Source: an uncultured Spartobacteria bacterium (lineage in GTDB: Bacteria; Verrucomicrobiota; Verrucomicrobiia; Chthoniobacterales; Chthoniobacteraceae). From it: a stretch of 64,000 nucleotides of DNA. Each line of letters begins with the position of its first letter. The stretch's first letter is position 1. A model generated the notes under the pieces. The model did no database searches. It was not told the DNA's origin and saw nothing but the letters and a program-made list of their open reading frames with translations. The stretch is taken from assembly GCA_903919125.1 (NCBI GenBank), contig CAIXGS010000048.1:1-64000 (forward strand), in the 5' to 3' direction. Made by a program: the position numbers and the translations under genes. Of this stretch, positions 42,870 through 51,470 are shown in pieces.

Positions 42870-43883
42870 TTATTTCTTCAAGTCCTGCGGTAGGACGCCC
42901 GGCTTGAGCCCTTTGGCGCCAGCCGGCCCGGGATTATATTCTCCCGGAATATCCATGTTGGAGCTCGGATCAATGGCGTCCTCCAGATTCATGCACCACA
43001 GGCAGGCATTGGCGAGCATCCGGCGGAATGCTTCGATCTTAAATGCGTCTCCATGGCCCATCGTGGAGGTGAACACCCGTGCCGTTTTCCCCGTGGCCCC
43101 CGTATAAGACTTCGTCCAAGCAATGGGTTGGGGAATCTTTTCCGCAACAGGTTTGGCCTCGGACGTCCAGGCATCCAAGGGTTGCCCCAACAGGATGGGC
43201 GTGCTGTCGCCAGACAAAGCGGAGCTGATCCCATACACGTCATCGGGTATCCAAAACCCCGAGCGGATTCCCTTAAATATCGGGTGCGCGGAAGCCGTTT
43301 CCGCAATGTCGCAGCGGGTACTCTCAACGAGGTTTTTGCCGTAGTGCGAGATCCATGTTTCGCCAAGCACGAGCCGCCCCCAACCGCCGCTTGGGTCTTT
43401 GCTGGCGGAGTCGAAACGGGCATACGGGCTATCAGGGCGTTTTGCGTACTTGAAGGGATGCGTGGCATTGCGAATGCCAAGAATTGGTTTGCCCGACTCG
43501 GTGTAGTCGATGATGTGCTTCATCTGCTCATCGGGCAGTTCCCTCCAGCGTAAAAACGCTACCAGAAGATCCGCAGTATCCAGCTTCTCGAGGCCGGGAA
43601 TGTTGTCTTTGATTTTCGGATTGATCGTTCCATCTGTGGGATCGATGGCAAAGAGCACTGTGCACTTGAAGCCCTGACGGGAGAGAATCTGCGCCATCTT
43701 GGGCATGGATTCCTCGGAGCGGTAGGCCTCCTCGGCGGCTATAAAGACAATGTGTTTTCCCTTTCCTGGGCCATTTTCACCTTCAGAGGTAAACCAAGGA
43801 TCAGCCGCCAAGGCGCTAATAGAGATGCATGCGCCTAGGATAAGCACCGCAAAAAAACCGGAAACGATGGAAGAATTACTCAC
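42870..43883 (-). CDS. ThuA-like domain protein, exported
   Basis: The 337-residue protein has a signal peptide (VSNSSIVSGFFAVLILGACI, with GTG start) and a ThuA-like class-I amidotransferase-type fold. Blocks are GKHIVFIAAEEAYRSEESMP, LLVAFLRWRELPDEQMKHII, GKPILGIRNATHPFKY and TMGHGDAFKIEAFRRMLANA. ThuA proteins accompany 3-keto-sugar pathways, for example with trehalose in rhizobia, but their exact reaction is not established. The longer frame from 44132 overlaps the neighbouring gene and is rejected. It lies 53 bp after the NagB-like gene. Confidence 0.87.
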   Translation of the reverse strand: MSNSSIVSGFFAVLILGACISISALAADPWFTSEGENGPGKGKHIVFIAAEEAYRSEESMPKMAQILSRQGFKCTVLFAIDPTDGTINPKIKDNIPGLEKLDTADLLVAFLRWRELPDEQMKHIIDYTESGKPILGIRNATHPFKYAKRPDSPYARFDSASKDPSGGWGRLVLGETWISHYGKNLVESTRCDIAETASAHPIFKGIRSGFWIPDDVYGISSALSGDSTPILLGQPLDAWTSEAKPVAEKIPQPIAWTKSYTGATGKTARVFTSTMGHGDAFKIEAFRRMLANACLWCMNLEDAIDPSSNMDIPGEYNPGPAGAKGLKPGVLPQDLKK

Positions 43884-43936
43884 GTGGAATTTTGTTTGAG
43901 AGATAAAATTGGATGGGCGATTCGACACAGGTTCCG

Positions 43937-44875
43937 TTAATGCATTTCTACCGAGCAGCTTCCCAAGCCGCCGCGGTAATAATTGAATTTCACGTTCGGA
44001 TGATCTGCCAGTAGCGACATGGGGACTGCGGAGTCCGCGATGCCCTTGGAAATCATCAGTGCCGTAAGGCGCTGCCCCAGAGGGTTGTCGTGCATCCCTG
44101 CGTGCCAGATGCTCACTTTTTCCGCTTTCCATGTTTCCCGCGGCCCCACAGTGATCGCCTTTCGCGGAACCATGGTGATGTTCCCGCCGCCGGAGGTGCG
44201 CGCGTTTTGTCCCAGCGTCACCGGATGGAGATCCACGATGCGGGTTGCGAGTTCGCGGTATTCAGCGGCACTCGGAGGCTCGTTTTTCCATTTGCCTTCG
44301 CGCTTGAGAGGATCGTTAAACGCCCAATGTTTGATTTCTCCCTGTCCTCCCTGCATGACGGCGCAGCGCACGCCGGAGTCCCATGTCTTTTGAAAACCAG
44401 CCACATCGGCCTTTGGAAAATGGAGGTTGGCCTCGGGCATCTCGAGGTTTTTATGGATGCGATTAAAGCACAGTTCACGATCGGCTTTTTCAAAGGAGAG
44501 CGGGTGAGTCGGCGCCACTTCGGTTTGTGTGGTTTCATCGAACCATTCATCCATGCCCCAGAAGTGAGCGTGTTGGAGGCTTAGTCCGAGTTCGTTGACC
44601 AGTCTGGCTACTAGGGGAAGTTGTTCGGTCGGGCCGATGGGGCCGCAGATTCCCACTGGGTTGTCGGCGGTGGCTTGGCGCCAAGCGGCGATATATTCGA
44701 GGGCTTCTGCGAGGTAAAAATCCTGCAGCGTATCGTAGAGGGCAACCTCAAAACCGGGGCGGGAAAGCTGTAGCAGATCGCGTTCGGTGAGCGCGGCTGC
44801 GTCGTTAATGAGGTCGGATTCAAGCGTGGTGTAATCCCACCAATCGGCGGCGATGTAACTGGTTTTGCGTGGCAT
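43937..44875 (-). CDS. Glucosamine-6-phosphate isomerase/deaminase-like protein (NagB family)
   Basis: The 312-residue protein has the NagB/SIS-like fold: [20 protein letters not shown] near the phosphate loop, [14 protein letters not shown] (equivalent to the FNMDEY catalytic Asp block) and [12 protein letters not shown]. The latter corresponds to GxGxDGHIAFNEP of NagB. In that segment the acidic residue before the His is Glu, the spacing is one residue longer and the final Glu is Asp. The enzyme may therefore act on a variant amino sugar or not deaminate at all. The start at 44875 removes 70 unlikely residues. The neighbours, a deacetylase and a sugar-type transporter, support amino-sugar catabolism. 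Confidence 0.8.
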   Translation of the reverse strand: MPRKTSYIAADWWDYTTLESDLINDAAALTERDLLQLSRPGFEVALYDTLQDFYLAEALEYIAAWRQATADNPVGICGPIGPTEQLPLVARLVNELGLSLQHAHFWGMDEWFDETTQTEVAPTHPLSFEKADRELCFNRIHKNLEMPEANLHFPKADVAGFQKTWDSGVRCAVMQGGQGEIKHWAFNDPLKREGKWKNEPPSAAEYRELATRIVDLHPVTLGQNARTSGGGNITMVPRKAITVGPRETWKAEKVSIWHAGMHDNPLGQRLTALMISKGIADSAVPMSLLADHPNVKFNYYRGGLGSCSVEMH

Positions 44876-44928
44876 ATAAAATGTCTTAAGATTGATAGTT
44901 GCAACGTGCGGCTGTCGTGGGGAGTTGG

Positions 44929-46134
44929 TTAGCTCGAGGGACTTCCTTCGTGTTTGTCTTCGCGGTAGAAAATGGCGAAAACAACAGCGAGAACGGCCCC
45001 CATCACGGCGGGAATCAGCCATATCGATTGCCAGGAATGGCTGCCCGCTTCGGTGTAATGTTGGGCCGCAACTCCCGAAAGCCACGATCCCACAAACATG
45101 CCGGCCCCCAGCGTGACAATCGCGTGCAATCCCTGGGCGGCACCTCGGATATCCTCGCCTGCGTACTTATCCACGAGCATCCGTCCCATGACGAAGATGA
45201 AGTCGTAGCACATGCCGTGCAGCAGAATGCCGGTGAAAAGCATCCAGATGGCGGAAGGGTTTTGATGAAACACAGCAAAGAGCCCGAAGCGGACGGCCCA
45301 CGCGCTGATCCCCAGCAAAAGAATTCCCTTGGAACCGACACGGCTTAGAAACGCGGGTAAAAGTAGCAGGAAGACCACGTCTGAAACCTGGCCCAAAGTC
45401 ATTTTTGCCGCGGCATTTGGAATGTGCATCTCGTTCATAAACACATTCATCCAGCTGAAATAGAAACTCAGCGGCACGCAGATCAAAAAGGAACAGAGCA
45501 TGAATGTGGCAAACGCTCTGTTGCGCAAAAGCTTGAGGGCGTCGAATCCCAGAAGAGTCCCCAGAGAAATTGGCGCCCCAGTTCCCTTAGGCGGCGTGTG
45601 CGGCAGAGTGAGTGAATAGACCCCCATGATCAAAGCGGCGCCGGACGCTAGCCGGAACATGCCGGCGTTGTCCTCCAGCTTAAACCAACTCACCGCGAGG
45701 CCCGATGCGATCCAACCGACGCTAGCCATGACCATGACCAGAGGGAATTCCTTGGCGGGGTTTTTGGAGTGATGCAAGGCGAGCGTGTTCGTCAGTCCGT
45801 GGCAGGCCATGTAGGTGATCGTGTAGGCCAGCAGCACGGGATAGAACTGTTGGAATTCCTTCAGTGTCGAAATCCAGTAAAGCAGCCCAGCACCAACAAG
45901 ATGCAGACACGCGAGAAGACGTTGCGTAGCAAAAAAACGATCGGCGATAATCCCCACGATGAAAGGAGACACCATGGCGCCAACCGCAGTGCTTCCATAA
46001 GCCAAGCCCACCTGGCCTCCCAAAAAGCCCAGCTTTGCCGTGGTGTAAGTTCCCATGGTCACGTACCACGCCCCCCACACAAAGTAGTGCAGAAAGACCA
46101 TGACCCAAAGGCGGCTAAGGAGAATGAAATTCAT
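44929..46134 (-). CDS. MFS transporter, nucleoside:H+ symporter (NupG-like) family
   Basis: The 401-residue protein has about 12 transmembrane segments and the family N-terminus [40 protein letters not shown] and [20 protein letters not shown] follow, as in the NHS family (2.A.1.10). The C-terminal half includes [19 protein letters not shown]. In Verrucomicrobiota and Bacteroidota many such proteins are thought to import sugars rather than nucleosides. Its place in a sugar locus suggests it takes up the released mono- or disaccharide. It follows the PIG-L deacetylase gene by 34 bp. Confidence 0.88.
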   Translation of the reverse strand: MNFILLSRLWVMVFLHYFVWGAWYVTMGTYTTAKLGFLGGQVGLAYGSTAVGAMVSPFIVGIIADRFFATQRLLACLHLVGAGLLYWISTLKEFQQFYPVLLAYTITYMACHGLTNTLALHHSKNPAKEFPLVMVMASVGWIASGLAVSWFKLEDNAGMFRLASGAALIMGVYSLTLPHTPPKGTGAPISLGTLLGFDALKLLRNRAFATFMLCSFLICVPLSFYFSWMNVFMNEMHIPNAAAKMTLGQVSDVVFLLLLPAFLSRVGSKGILLLGISAWAVRFGLFAVFHQNPSAIWMLFTGILLHGMCYDFIFVMGRMLVDKYAGEDIRGAAQGLHAIVTLGAGMFVGSWLSGVAAQHYTEAGSHSWQSIWLIPAVMGAVLAVVFAIFYREDKHEGSPSS

Positions 46135-46168
46135 AGGGAGGGGTGGGGATTAATTTTTTGGAGAAAAA

Positions 46169-46981
46169 CTAACGGGGGACTAGCAGGGCTGATTCGTAAG
46201 ACTCATCGATGGCGCAGTCCGCCTCCAAGGCCTCGCGGAGTGGATCAATGTCTTTGGCGCTAAAACCCAAATGCAGGTGGCGCCGCCAACCTTCCGCGTG
46301 CTCAAACTGTCCGGAGAGTCGCCCCACCGCGCGGGAGAGATCATCCATACTGGACAGGTAGGAATCCATTCCCTGACTGGCGTCCAGCCAGTGTTTCTGA
46401 CTGACATGCAGCGCAAGCGCCTCGCGTTTGCCCGCGTGAACCGCCGTCGTATTTACGTAAAGCCCAGCCCGGATTTTCTGCCGCAACGGGTCGCTCAGGC
46501 CATGCGGCATCGCATGATACACGGTGACGTCATCCGTAAACGAGGCACGGGACGGTTCGGTTTGAAAGTTTGGAATCCCGTGTGCAAACGCCGCCGTAAC
46601 CGCAAGTCGCGAGGCGTTCATGTGATCCTCCATGTAGTCTTGTGGAGAATGGGTTAGTACAATGCTCGGCCGCGTCTCGCGCACAATCGCAGCGACTTTT
46701 TTGAGCATCTCGGGGCCGTAGAAAAGCTCCAAGTCATCTGCAATGGGAGGATAAAAGCTCGCCCCCAGAGTGCGTGCGGCTGCTTGCGCTTCTTTGAGTC
46801 GGGTTTCGGCCGTGGTGAGGGCGTCCATCTGAACAGAGCCGCCGTTTCCCGAGCAGAGGTTCAGATAGTGCAGCTCCCAGCCGCGCAGGCCCAGCTGAAG
46901 AAGGGTGCCCGCTGCGACGAATTCGATGTCGTCGGGATGGGCGAATATTGCCAGAGCAGATTTGCGGGATGGGCTGGCCAT
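46169..46981 (-). CDS. PIG-L family N-deacetylase
   Basis: The 270-residue protein has the zinc-binding motif AHPDD (H15, D17, D18) in LAIFAHPDDIEFVAAG. The later ligand His is in SIVLTHSPQDYMEDHMNAS. The family de-N-acetylates GlcNAc in glycolipids, bacillithiol and related conjugates. The start at 46981 has no good ribosome site; a TTG at 47005 would add 8 residues. With the NagB-like gene it fits removal of the acetyl group from an N-acetylated sugar before further breakdown. Confidence 0.9.
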   Translation of the reverse strand: MASPSRKSALAIFAHPDDIEFVAAGTLLQLGLRGWELHYLNLCSGNGGSVQMDALTTAETRLKEAQAAARTLGASFYPPIADDLELFYGPEMLKKVAAIVRETRPSIVLTHSPQDYMEDHMNASRLAVTAAFAHGIPNFQTEPSRASFTDDVTVYHAMPHGLSDPLRQKIRAGLYVNTTAVHAGKREALALHVSQKHWLDASQGMDSYLSSMDDLSRAVGRLSGQFEHAEGWRRHLHLGFSAKDIDPLREALEADCAIDESYESALLVPR

Positions 46982-47027
46982 AAAAAGGGAATTGGACTTT
47001 GCCAAACTGGAGTCAGCAAATTGGCAA

Positions 47028-47720
47028 TCACAGTGGGGTCACAAGCAGGCTGCGAAACGCGACGGGGCCGTGATCCCCTTGTATAAGAAGCGGCCCCAGA
47101 GGTGCCTCGTCATTGAATTTGCTCGCGCGTGTCGGACCGGAGCACTCGACATTCTCGTGAATCAGTTCTCCGTTGTGCAGGACTTTAACGAAGGTCGCGT
47201 TAGAAACCTTTTTCCCATTGAAATCAAAGCGCGGCGCCTTGAAAGTGACGTCAAAGGATTGCCACTCTCCGGGCGGCTTACTCGCGTTTAAGCGCGGGGC
47301 TTTTCCCTCAAAACCAGCATTGTCTTTCCACCGTTGGTAAATCGCACCGCAATCGTGCGTACCGATCTCCGCCTTGCCGTAGCTGTCTAAAATCTGCACC
47401 TCGTATCTGCCCATGAAATAAACTCCGCTGTTGGAATCCTTCGGGACGCAAAACTCCACGTGCACCTGACAATCCCCGAACTCCTGCACGCTCATGATAT
47501 TGACGCTTTTTCCGGCTGCACATCCCAGCGTCAGTCCCATTCCAGCGGTTACCGAAAACGACTTCGGGGCGTCGGGATTCAGTGCGAGAGAGCCTACGAT
47601 GGACCACGGGGACGTAGGCTCCCGCCAACTCTGCAAATCCTGTCCGTTAAAAAGTTGGAGGTCGCCTGCAAATCCGAGACTGGTGGAAAAGAGAACACCA
47701 AAGAGAATAAATAGTTTCAT
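47028..47720 (-). CDS. Secreted DUF1080 (3-keto-glycoside hydrolase-like) protein
   Basis: The 230-residue product has a signal peptide (MKLFILFGVLFSTSLGFA) and one DUF1080 domain opening with LQLFNGQDLQSWREP. The core is FGDCQVHVEFCVPKDSNSGV, YFMGRYEVQILDSYGK and GTHDCGAIYQRWKDN. The C-terminal strand is GPLLIQGDHGPVAFRSLLV. The Glu in RYEVQILDS occupies the conserved active-site position. It follows the second Gfo/Idh gene by 67 bp and is distinct from the domain at 42119. Two different DUF1080 enzymes in one locus suggest two linkages or a two-step cleavage. Confidence 0.92.
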   Translation of the reverse strand: MKLFILFGVLFSTSLGFAGDLQLFNGQDLQSWREPTSPWSIVGSLALNPDAPKSFSVTAGMGLTLGCAAGKSVNIMSVQEFGDCQVHVEFCVPKDSNSGVYFMGRYEVQILDSYGKAEIGTHDCGAIYQRWKDNAGFEGKAPRLNASKPPGEWQSFDVTFKAPRFDFNGKKVSNATFVKVLHNGELIHENVECSGPTRASKFNDEAPLGPLLIQGDHGPVAFRSLLVTPL

Positions 47721-47787
47721 GGAGGAAAGAAGATGAGAAAAAAATGGGTCGGCATGCTTGCTGACCCTACGAGGAGTCAAAAGACGT

Positions 47788-48816
47788 TTATGCCAAATGC
47801 ACGGGCGCTCCGCCTTGAGCGGCGCTTTGGTCCGCCGCAAAGATGACTTCAAAGGTTCGAAGGGCATCTTTGAAACTGGTGAGAGGCATGTGTTGGCCCG
47901 CTTCCAAGGCGCCGAAAAACGCTTCGAACTGCGACTGATAAGGGTGGTCGTTTACGTCGCCGGAATCCGCCAGTTGAACCGCAAGTTGACTCCAGCGTCC
48001 CTTATCGGACTTCAGCTTTTGAGAGTGGAACTTATCGTCAAGAAGACTCCCCTGACTGCCAACAAGGTGGGTATGAAAGTAATACGGCTGGAAACAATCC
48101 ACAACGGCAGCGCACTTCCCGACGGCCCCATTCTTAAACTTCAAAAGCGTCACCGAGGAGGTGTCGTATTCATAGGGCGCAAAAACGTCGCTCTTGGACT
48201 TCGTACTCATGCTCGTGACGCTCTCGACTTCACCGCCCATGCACAACAACAGAGCATCGAGTGCGTGGCATCCGGCTGAGAGCAGGGCGCTGCCACCTTC
48301 CTTTTTTCCCGTGTTCCAACGGAACTGGCCGTACCATGGTCCAATACCATGATAATAATCAACTTCCGCGTAGTGGAGTTCCCCCAGCAGGCCTTGCTCG
48401 ATCAAGGCGCGGGTCGCGATCATTTGCCCGGAGAAGCGCAATTCAAAGCACACGCATCCCTTGACTCCGTTCGCGTCTGCAGCGGCGACGATCGCCCTGA
48501 CCTCCTCCAGCGAATTGGCCATCGGCTTTTCTAGAATGATGTGTTTTTTGGCTTTAGCCGCGGCGATTGCTTGCTGACAGTGCAGGCTGGGGTAGCCGGT
48601 GATGTCAACGATGTGAATATCGGGGTCGGCGAGAAAAGCGTCGAAATCTTGGTACGCTTTGATGTTGCCTCCATGTTGTGCGCTCAGTTGCGAACTCTCC
48701 AGTGGCCGTGACGAATACACGGCGCTGACCTGAGCCTGCTGTGTCGCGTTGATTGCTTCGATATGGGCTCTCGCAGCCCAGCCATAACCGATAATTCCAA
48801 CATTGAATTTCTTCAT
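47788..48816 (-). CDS. Gfo/Idh/MocA family oxidoreductase, cytoplasmic
   Basis: The 342-residue enzyme has the dinucleotide loop GYGWAARAH (residues 10-18), the EKP motif (E96-K97-P98 in ILEKPMANS) and a C-terminal alpha/beta domain with AEVDYYHGIGPWYGQFRW. Unlike the neighbour at 48878 it has no Tat signal, so it works in the cytoplasm. One likely role is to oxidise or re-reduce the 3-position of the sugar once it is inside the cell. It follows the Tat-exported enzyme by 61 bp. Confidence 0.92.
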   Translation of the reverse strand: MKKFNVGIIGYGWAARAHIEAINATQQAQVSAVYSSRPLESSQLSAQHGGNIKAYQDFDAFLADPDIHIVDITGYPSLHCQQAIAAAKAKKHIILEKPMANSLEEVRAIVAAADANGVKGCVCFELRFSGQMIATRALIEQGLLGELHYAEVDYYHGIGPWYGQFRWNTGKKEGGSALLSAGCHALDALLLCMGGEVESVTSMSTKSKSDVFAPYEYDTSSVTLLKFKNGAVGKCAAVVDCFQPYYFHTHLVGSQGSLLDDKFHSQKLKSDKGRWSQLAVQLADSGDVNDHPYQSQFEAFFGALEAGQHMPLTSFKDALRTFEVIFAADQSAAQGGAPVHLA

Positions 48817-48877
48817 AGGTCTAAAGTGTTTGATATGACGCGGTAAAAAACATCAACGTTGTTTTTTGGGCACACGT

Positions 48878-50176
48878 CTAGATCAACTTTGTCCGGCCTG
48901 GTGACGCCATGGCTGCCACGGGTAATTCCATGTCCCACTTTAGGTTCTGTGGGAAAATATTTTCCTGAGATTTGAGCATATGCTCCCAGGTCACCTCAAG
49001 ACCGGTATATGCGGCCATGCGTCCCATGATCCCAGCTAGGGTACTTTGGCACATCCATTCCCCATCATTCATGGCCGCTCCGCTCCGTATGGAATCATAT
49101 AGATCCTTATGTTCTTGAAGGTACATCCCAAGGTGCTTGCCTTCGGCTTTCCAAGGATTTGGTCCGGTAATCTGTGCCAGGCTCCACTTGCTGGTAGCGA
49201 TTCCAGTGGCTCCGGTGATGTAGTCGCTATTGTCGTTGAAGCATCCGCTAATCTGGCGCTGCGCCATGACCCCGCGCACTCCGTTGGCCCATTCGAAATT
49301 CACTTCAATGTGATCGAAAGTGTTTCCGCCGGGATTTGGATTCTGTCGACCGCCCGTCGCCGTGCATCGGAGCGGCGGTTTGTCTTCCATGGCCCAGAGC
49401 ATTTTATCGACGCTGTGAACGGCTTGTTCTACAAACCCGTCGCCGGAGAGCCAGGTGAAATTGTACCAGTTCCGCAGCTGCCATTCGAGGTCCGTAACTC
49501 CCTCTTTGCGAGTCTCAAGAGCCGGCATGGGCTTCACGGAACCGCCTAAATAAGTGTGATAGAGTCCACGCACCTCTCCAATCGCGCCGGAGTGGATTCG
49601 CCCAAAAAGATCCCTCCGAGCTGCGTCAAAACGCCAGCAAAAACCGGCGGTGACACTAAGCTTCTTTTCCTTGGCTCGGCGCGCAGCCTCGATGACGGCA
49701 CGCACTCCGACTGCATCGGTTGCCATCGGTTTTTCGCAAAAGATATGTTTCCCCGCCTCGACTGCGGCAGCGAAGTGCAGAGGCCGGAACCCTGGAGGCG
49801 TGGCCAGCAGCACGCAATCGATGTCGGAAGCAAGAACCTGCTTGTAGGCGTCCAGGCCGGTGAATTGGCGTTCTTTGGGAACGTCCACGCGCTCTGGAGT
49901 GCCCGCGTATTTGGCGGTCAGCCCGCTGACTGCAGTTTCCACTTTTTCGCCAAAGACATCGCCCACAGCCACCAGTTGAACGTTGGGGTCAACGGTGAGT
50001 GCATCATTGGCAGCACCTGTTCCGCGGCCTCCACAGCCGACTAAGCCAATGCGTATACGATCTTTTTTATTCTGGGCGTGCAGGATGGAGGGGAACGCCA
50101 TCGCGCCGGCAGCGAGAGATGAAGCGCGCAGAAAATTGCGGCGTGTTAGATCAAGTTGGGATTGGATGGAATTCAT
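48878..50176 (-). CDS. Gfo/Idh/MocA family oxidoreductase, Tat-exported
   Basis: The 432-residue protein has a Tat signal (TRRNFLRASS, residues 11-20) ending in SILHAQ, the Rossmann loop VGCGGRGTGA (46-55) and the family EKP (148-150, FCEKPMATD). The C-terminal domain has LRNWYNFTWLSGDGFVEQAV and VDKMLWAMEDKPP. It closely resembles the gene at 10125-11429. It is the first gene of the minus-strand carbohydrate locus and diverges from the AraC-type regulator 77 bp away. It could make the 3-keto intermediate for the DUF1080 enzymes in the periplasm. Confidence 0.93.
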   Translation of the reverse strand: MNSIQSQLDLTRRNFLRASSLAAGAMAFPSILHAQNKKDRIRIGLVGCGGRGTGAANDALTVDPNVQLVAVGDVFGEKVETAVSGLTAKYAGTPERVDVPKERQFTGLDAYKQVLASDIDCVLLATPPGFRPLHFAAAVEAGKHIFCEKPMATDAVGVRAVIEAARRAKEKKLSVTAGFCWRFDAARRDLFGRIHSGAIGEVRGLYHTYLGGSVKPMPALETRKEGVTDLEWQLRNWYNFTWLSGDGFVEQAVHSVDKMLWAMEDKPPLRCTATGGRQNPNPGGNTFDHIEVNFEWANGVRGVMAQRQISGCFNDNSDYITGATGIATSKWSLAQITGPNPWKAEGKHLGMYLQEHKDLYDSIRSGAAMNDGEWMCQSTLAGIMGRMAAYTGLEVTWEHMLKSQENIFPQNLKWDMELPVAAMASPGRTKLI

Positions 50177-50253
50177 GAGGGAAGAGGTGGGCGAGGTTCG
50201 TTTAGATCACATTTTGATTCGTGCGTGGTGCCGAGTTCTGATACTTTTATGAC
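50177..50253. promoter_or_regulatory. Divergent promoter region of the carbohydrate locus and its AraC-type regulator
   Basis: Only 77 bp separate the start of the Tat-exported oxidoreductase (minus strand) and that of the AraC-type regulator (plus strand). Both promoters and the operator must lie here or within the gene ends. The sequence is AT-rich near 50210-50250. Individual promoter boxes could not be assigned. Confidence 0.6.
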
Positions 50254-51123
50254 ATGAGCCGTCGTGCGATTCGCGAACAGATCCCGTGGAGCGCAGAACA
50301 GGCTGTTTTCTGTGAACACATTCAGGGAGATGATTATGGAACACCGTGGCATTTCCATCCCGAGATTGAATTCGCTCTGGTTCGAAAAAATGCTGGGTAC
50401 CGTGTTGTCGGCGATCATGTGACAAACCTGCAGGCTGGGGACCTTGTGCTTATCGGAAGTGGATTGCCCCACGTATTTTACCATGATAAAGACACTGGGT
50501 CTGCGGACGCTCTAATCATTCAGTTTAACGCCAATTTTGCCGGTGAATCTCTCTTTCAACACCCTGATTTTCAGCCTATTCAACGCCTGTTTAAGAGGGC
50601 GGCCCGCGGTTTGAAAATCGTGGGCGCCCTTCGCGTGGAGACCGCGCAGCAATTGGAAACGCTTCCGTCCTTAGGGCCGTTGCGACGGATTGCAAAGCTG
50701 CTTGAGGTTTTAGACAACTTGGCTGCGGCAAAGGGGCTTGTTCCGTTATGCGCCCCCGGTTACGTCGCGCCCATTGATTTACGGGACCAAGACAGAGTTG
50801 GGCGTGTCATGCAGTTCATCCACGCCCGGATCAGAAAAACGATCAAGCGAAGTGAAGTCGCCGAGGTGGCAGCCCTCAGTGAAGGGGCTTTCAGTCGATT
50901 TTTTCGTAAATGTACGGGGCGGACATTGCCAACGTACTTGAATGAGATTCGTCTTGGGCGCGCGGCGCGTTTGCTGCTGGATACCGACCTCAGGGTCTCG
51001 GATGTGGCTTCAGAATCCGGCTTTACCAACTTATCCAACTTCAACCGGCGTTTTTTCGCTTGGAAACAGATGACGCCTGTCGTGTTCCGCGGAAAGGTTG
51101 AGGGCGCTCAGCGGGAAGGATGA
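50254..51123 (+). CDS. AraC-family transcriptional regulator with N-terminal cupin
   Basis: The 289-residue protein has a cupin-type sensor (GTPWHFHPEIEFALVRKNAG at about 28-47, and LQAGDLVLIGSGLPHVFYHD). Its C-terminal pair of helix-turn-helices includes RSEVAEVAALSEGAFSRFFR and SDVASESGFTNLSNFNRRF, ending WKQMTPVVFRG as in the AraC signature. It probably activates the divergent ten-gene locus when its sugar ligand is present. It is followed by a 350 bp region before gcvP. Confidence 0.93.
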   Translation: MSRRAIREQIPWSAEQAVFCEHIQGDDYGTPWHFHPEIEFALVRKNAGYRVVGDHVTNLQAGDLVLIGSGLPHVFYHDKDTGSADALIIQFNANFAGESLFQHPDFQPIQRLFKRAARGLKIVGALRVETAQQLETLPSLGPLRRIAKLLEVLDNLAAAKGLVPLCAPGYVAPIDLRDQDRVGRVMQFIHARIRKTIKRSEVAEVAALSEGAFSRFFRKCTGRTLPTYLNEIRLGRAARLLLDTDLRVSDVASESGFTNLSNFNRRFFAWKQMTPVVFRGKVEGAQREG

Positions 51124-51182
51124 AGTGCCTTTAGTCCAGCGTAAAAAATTGCCGCCCAAGGTCTGTATCGAGCTGGGTTAAA

Positions 51183-51233
51183 ATCGTCCGCAGAGAGGGG
51201 GGGCGAGAATACGCCTTAATTCCTGTGGACGAT
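51183..51233. other. Two-tier hairpin between the regulator gene and gcvP
   Basis: ATCGTCCGCAG (51183-51193) pairs with CTGTGGACGAT (51223-51233), giving an 11 bp stem with one G-U pair. Inside lies a smaller stem GGCG/CGCC (51202-51205 with 51212-51215). There is no U-run after it, so it is not a standard terminator. It lies upstream of the likely gcvP -10 box and so belongs to the 3' region of the regulator transcript, or it is a DNA-level site. Confidence 0.5.
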
Positions 51234-51285
51234 CGCCAGCAAAGAGCGCGAGAAAGCGTCATCCCCGCGGGAGCAGCATCTTAAT

Positions 51286-51294
51286 TGTTATAAT
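51286..51294 (+). promoter_or_regulatory. Extended -10 promoter element (TGtTATAAT) before gcvP
   Basis: A perfect consensus TATAAT at 51289-51294 is preceded by TG at 51286-51287, the extended -10 arrangement that can work without a good -35 box. Transcription would begin near 51301, giving a leader of about 170 bases before the preferred gcvP start at 51471. Confidence 0.55.
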
Positions 51295-51324
51295 GGCCCA
51301 GCATTAATAGGAGGTGCGCTTTCG

Positions 51325-51360
51325 TTGGAAATGAGTCACTCACTCAAAACCACTGGGTAG
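51325..51360 (+). other. Possible leader peptide with strong Shine-Dalgarno before gcvP
   Basis: A perfect AGGAGG lies at 51309-51314, one of the strongest ribosome sites in the window. Ten bases later a TTG (51325) opens an 11-codon frame ([11 protein letters not shown]). Its stop TAG at 51358-51360 overlaps a GTG that is in frame with gcvP. No glycine run is present, so classical glycine attenuation is not supported. The site may otherwise pair within the leader RNA. Confidence 0.3.
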
Positions 51361-51470
51361 TGTTTGCGAGCCATTCGCAAAAAGGATCTTGGGCATCAAC
51401 CCACAATCCGGCAGATTTTGCCTCGTTGCTTCGCTTGCCTCGCATTGCGTCGGGCGTTCATTCTGAGAAG

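Noticed and set aside
51183-51470. Glycine riboswitch upstream of gcvP
   Set aside because: The conserved glycine aptamer core was not found, and the main hairpin lies upstream of the likely transcription start.
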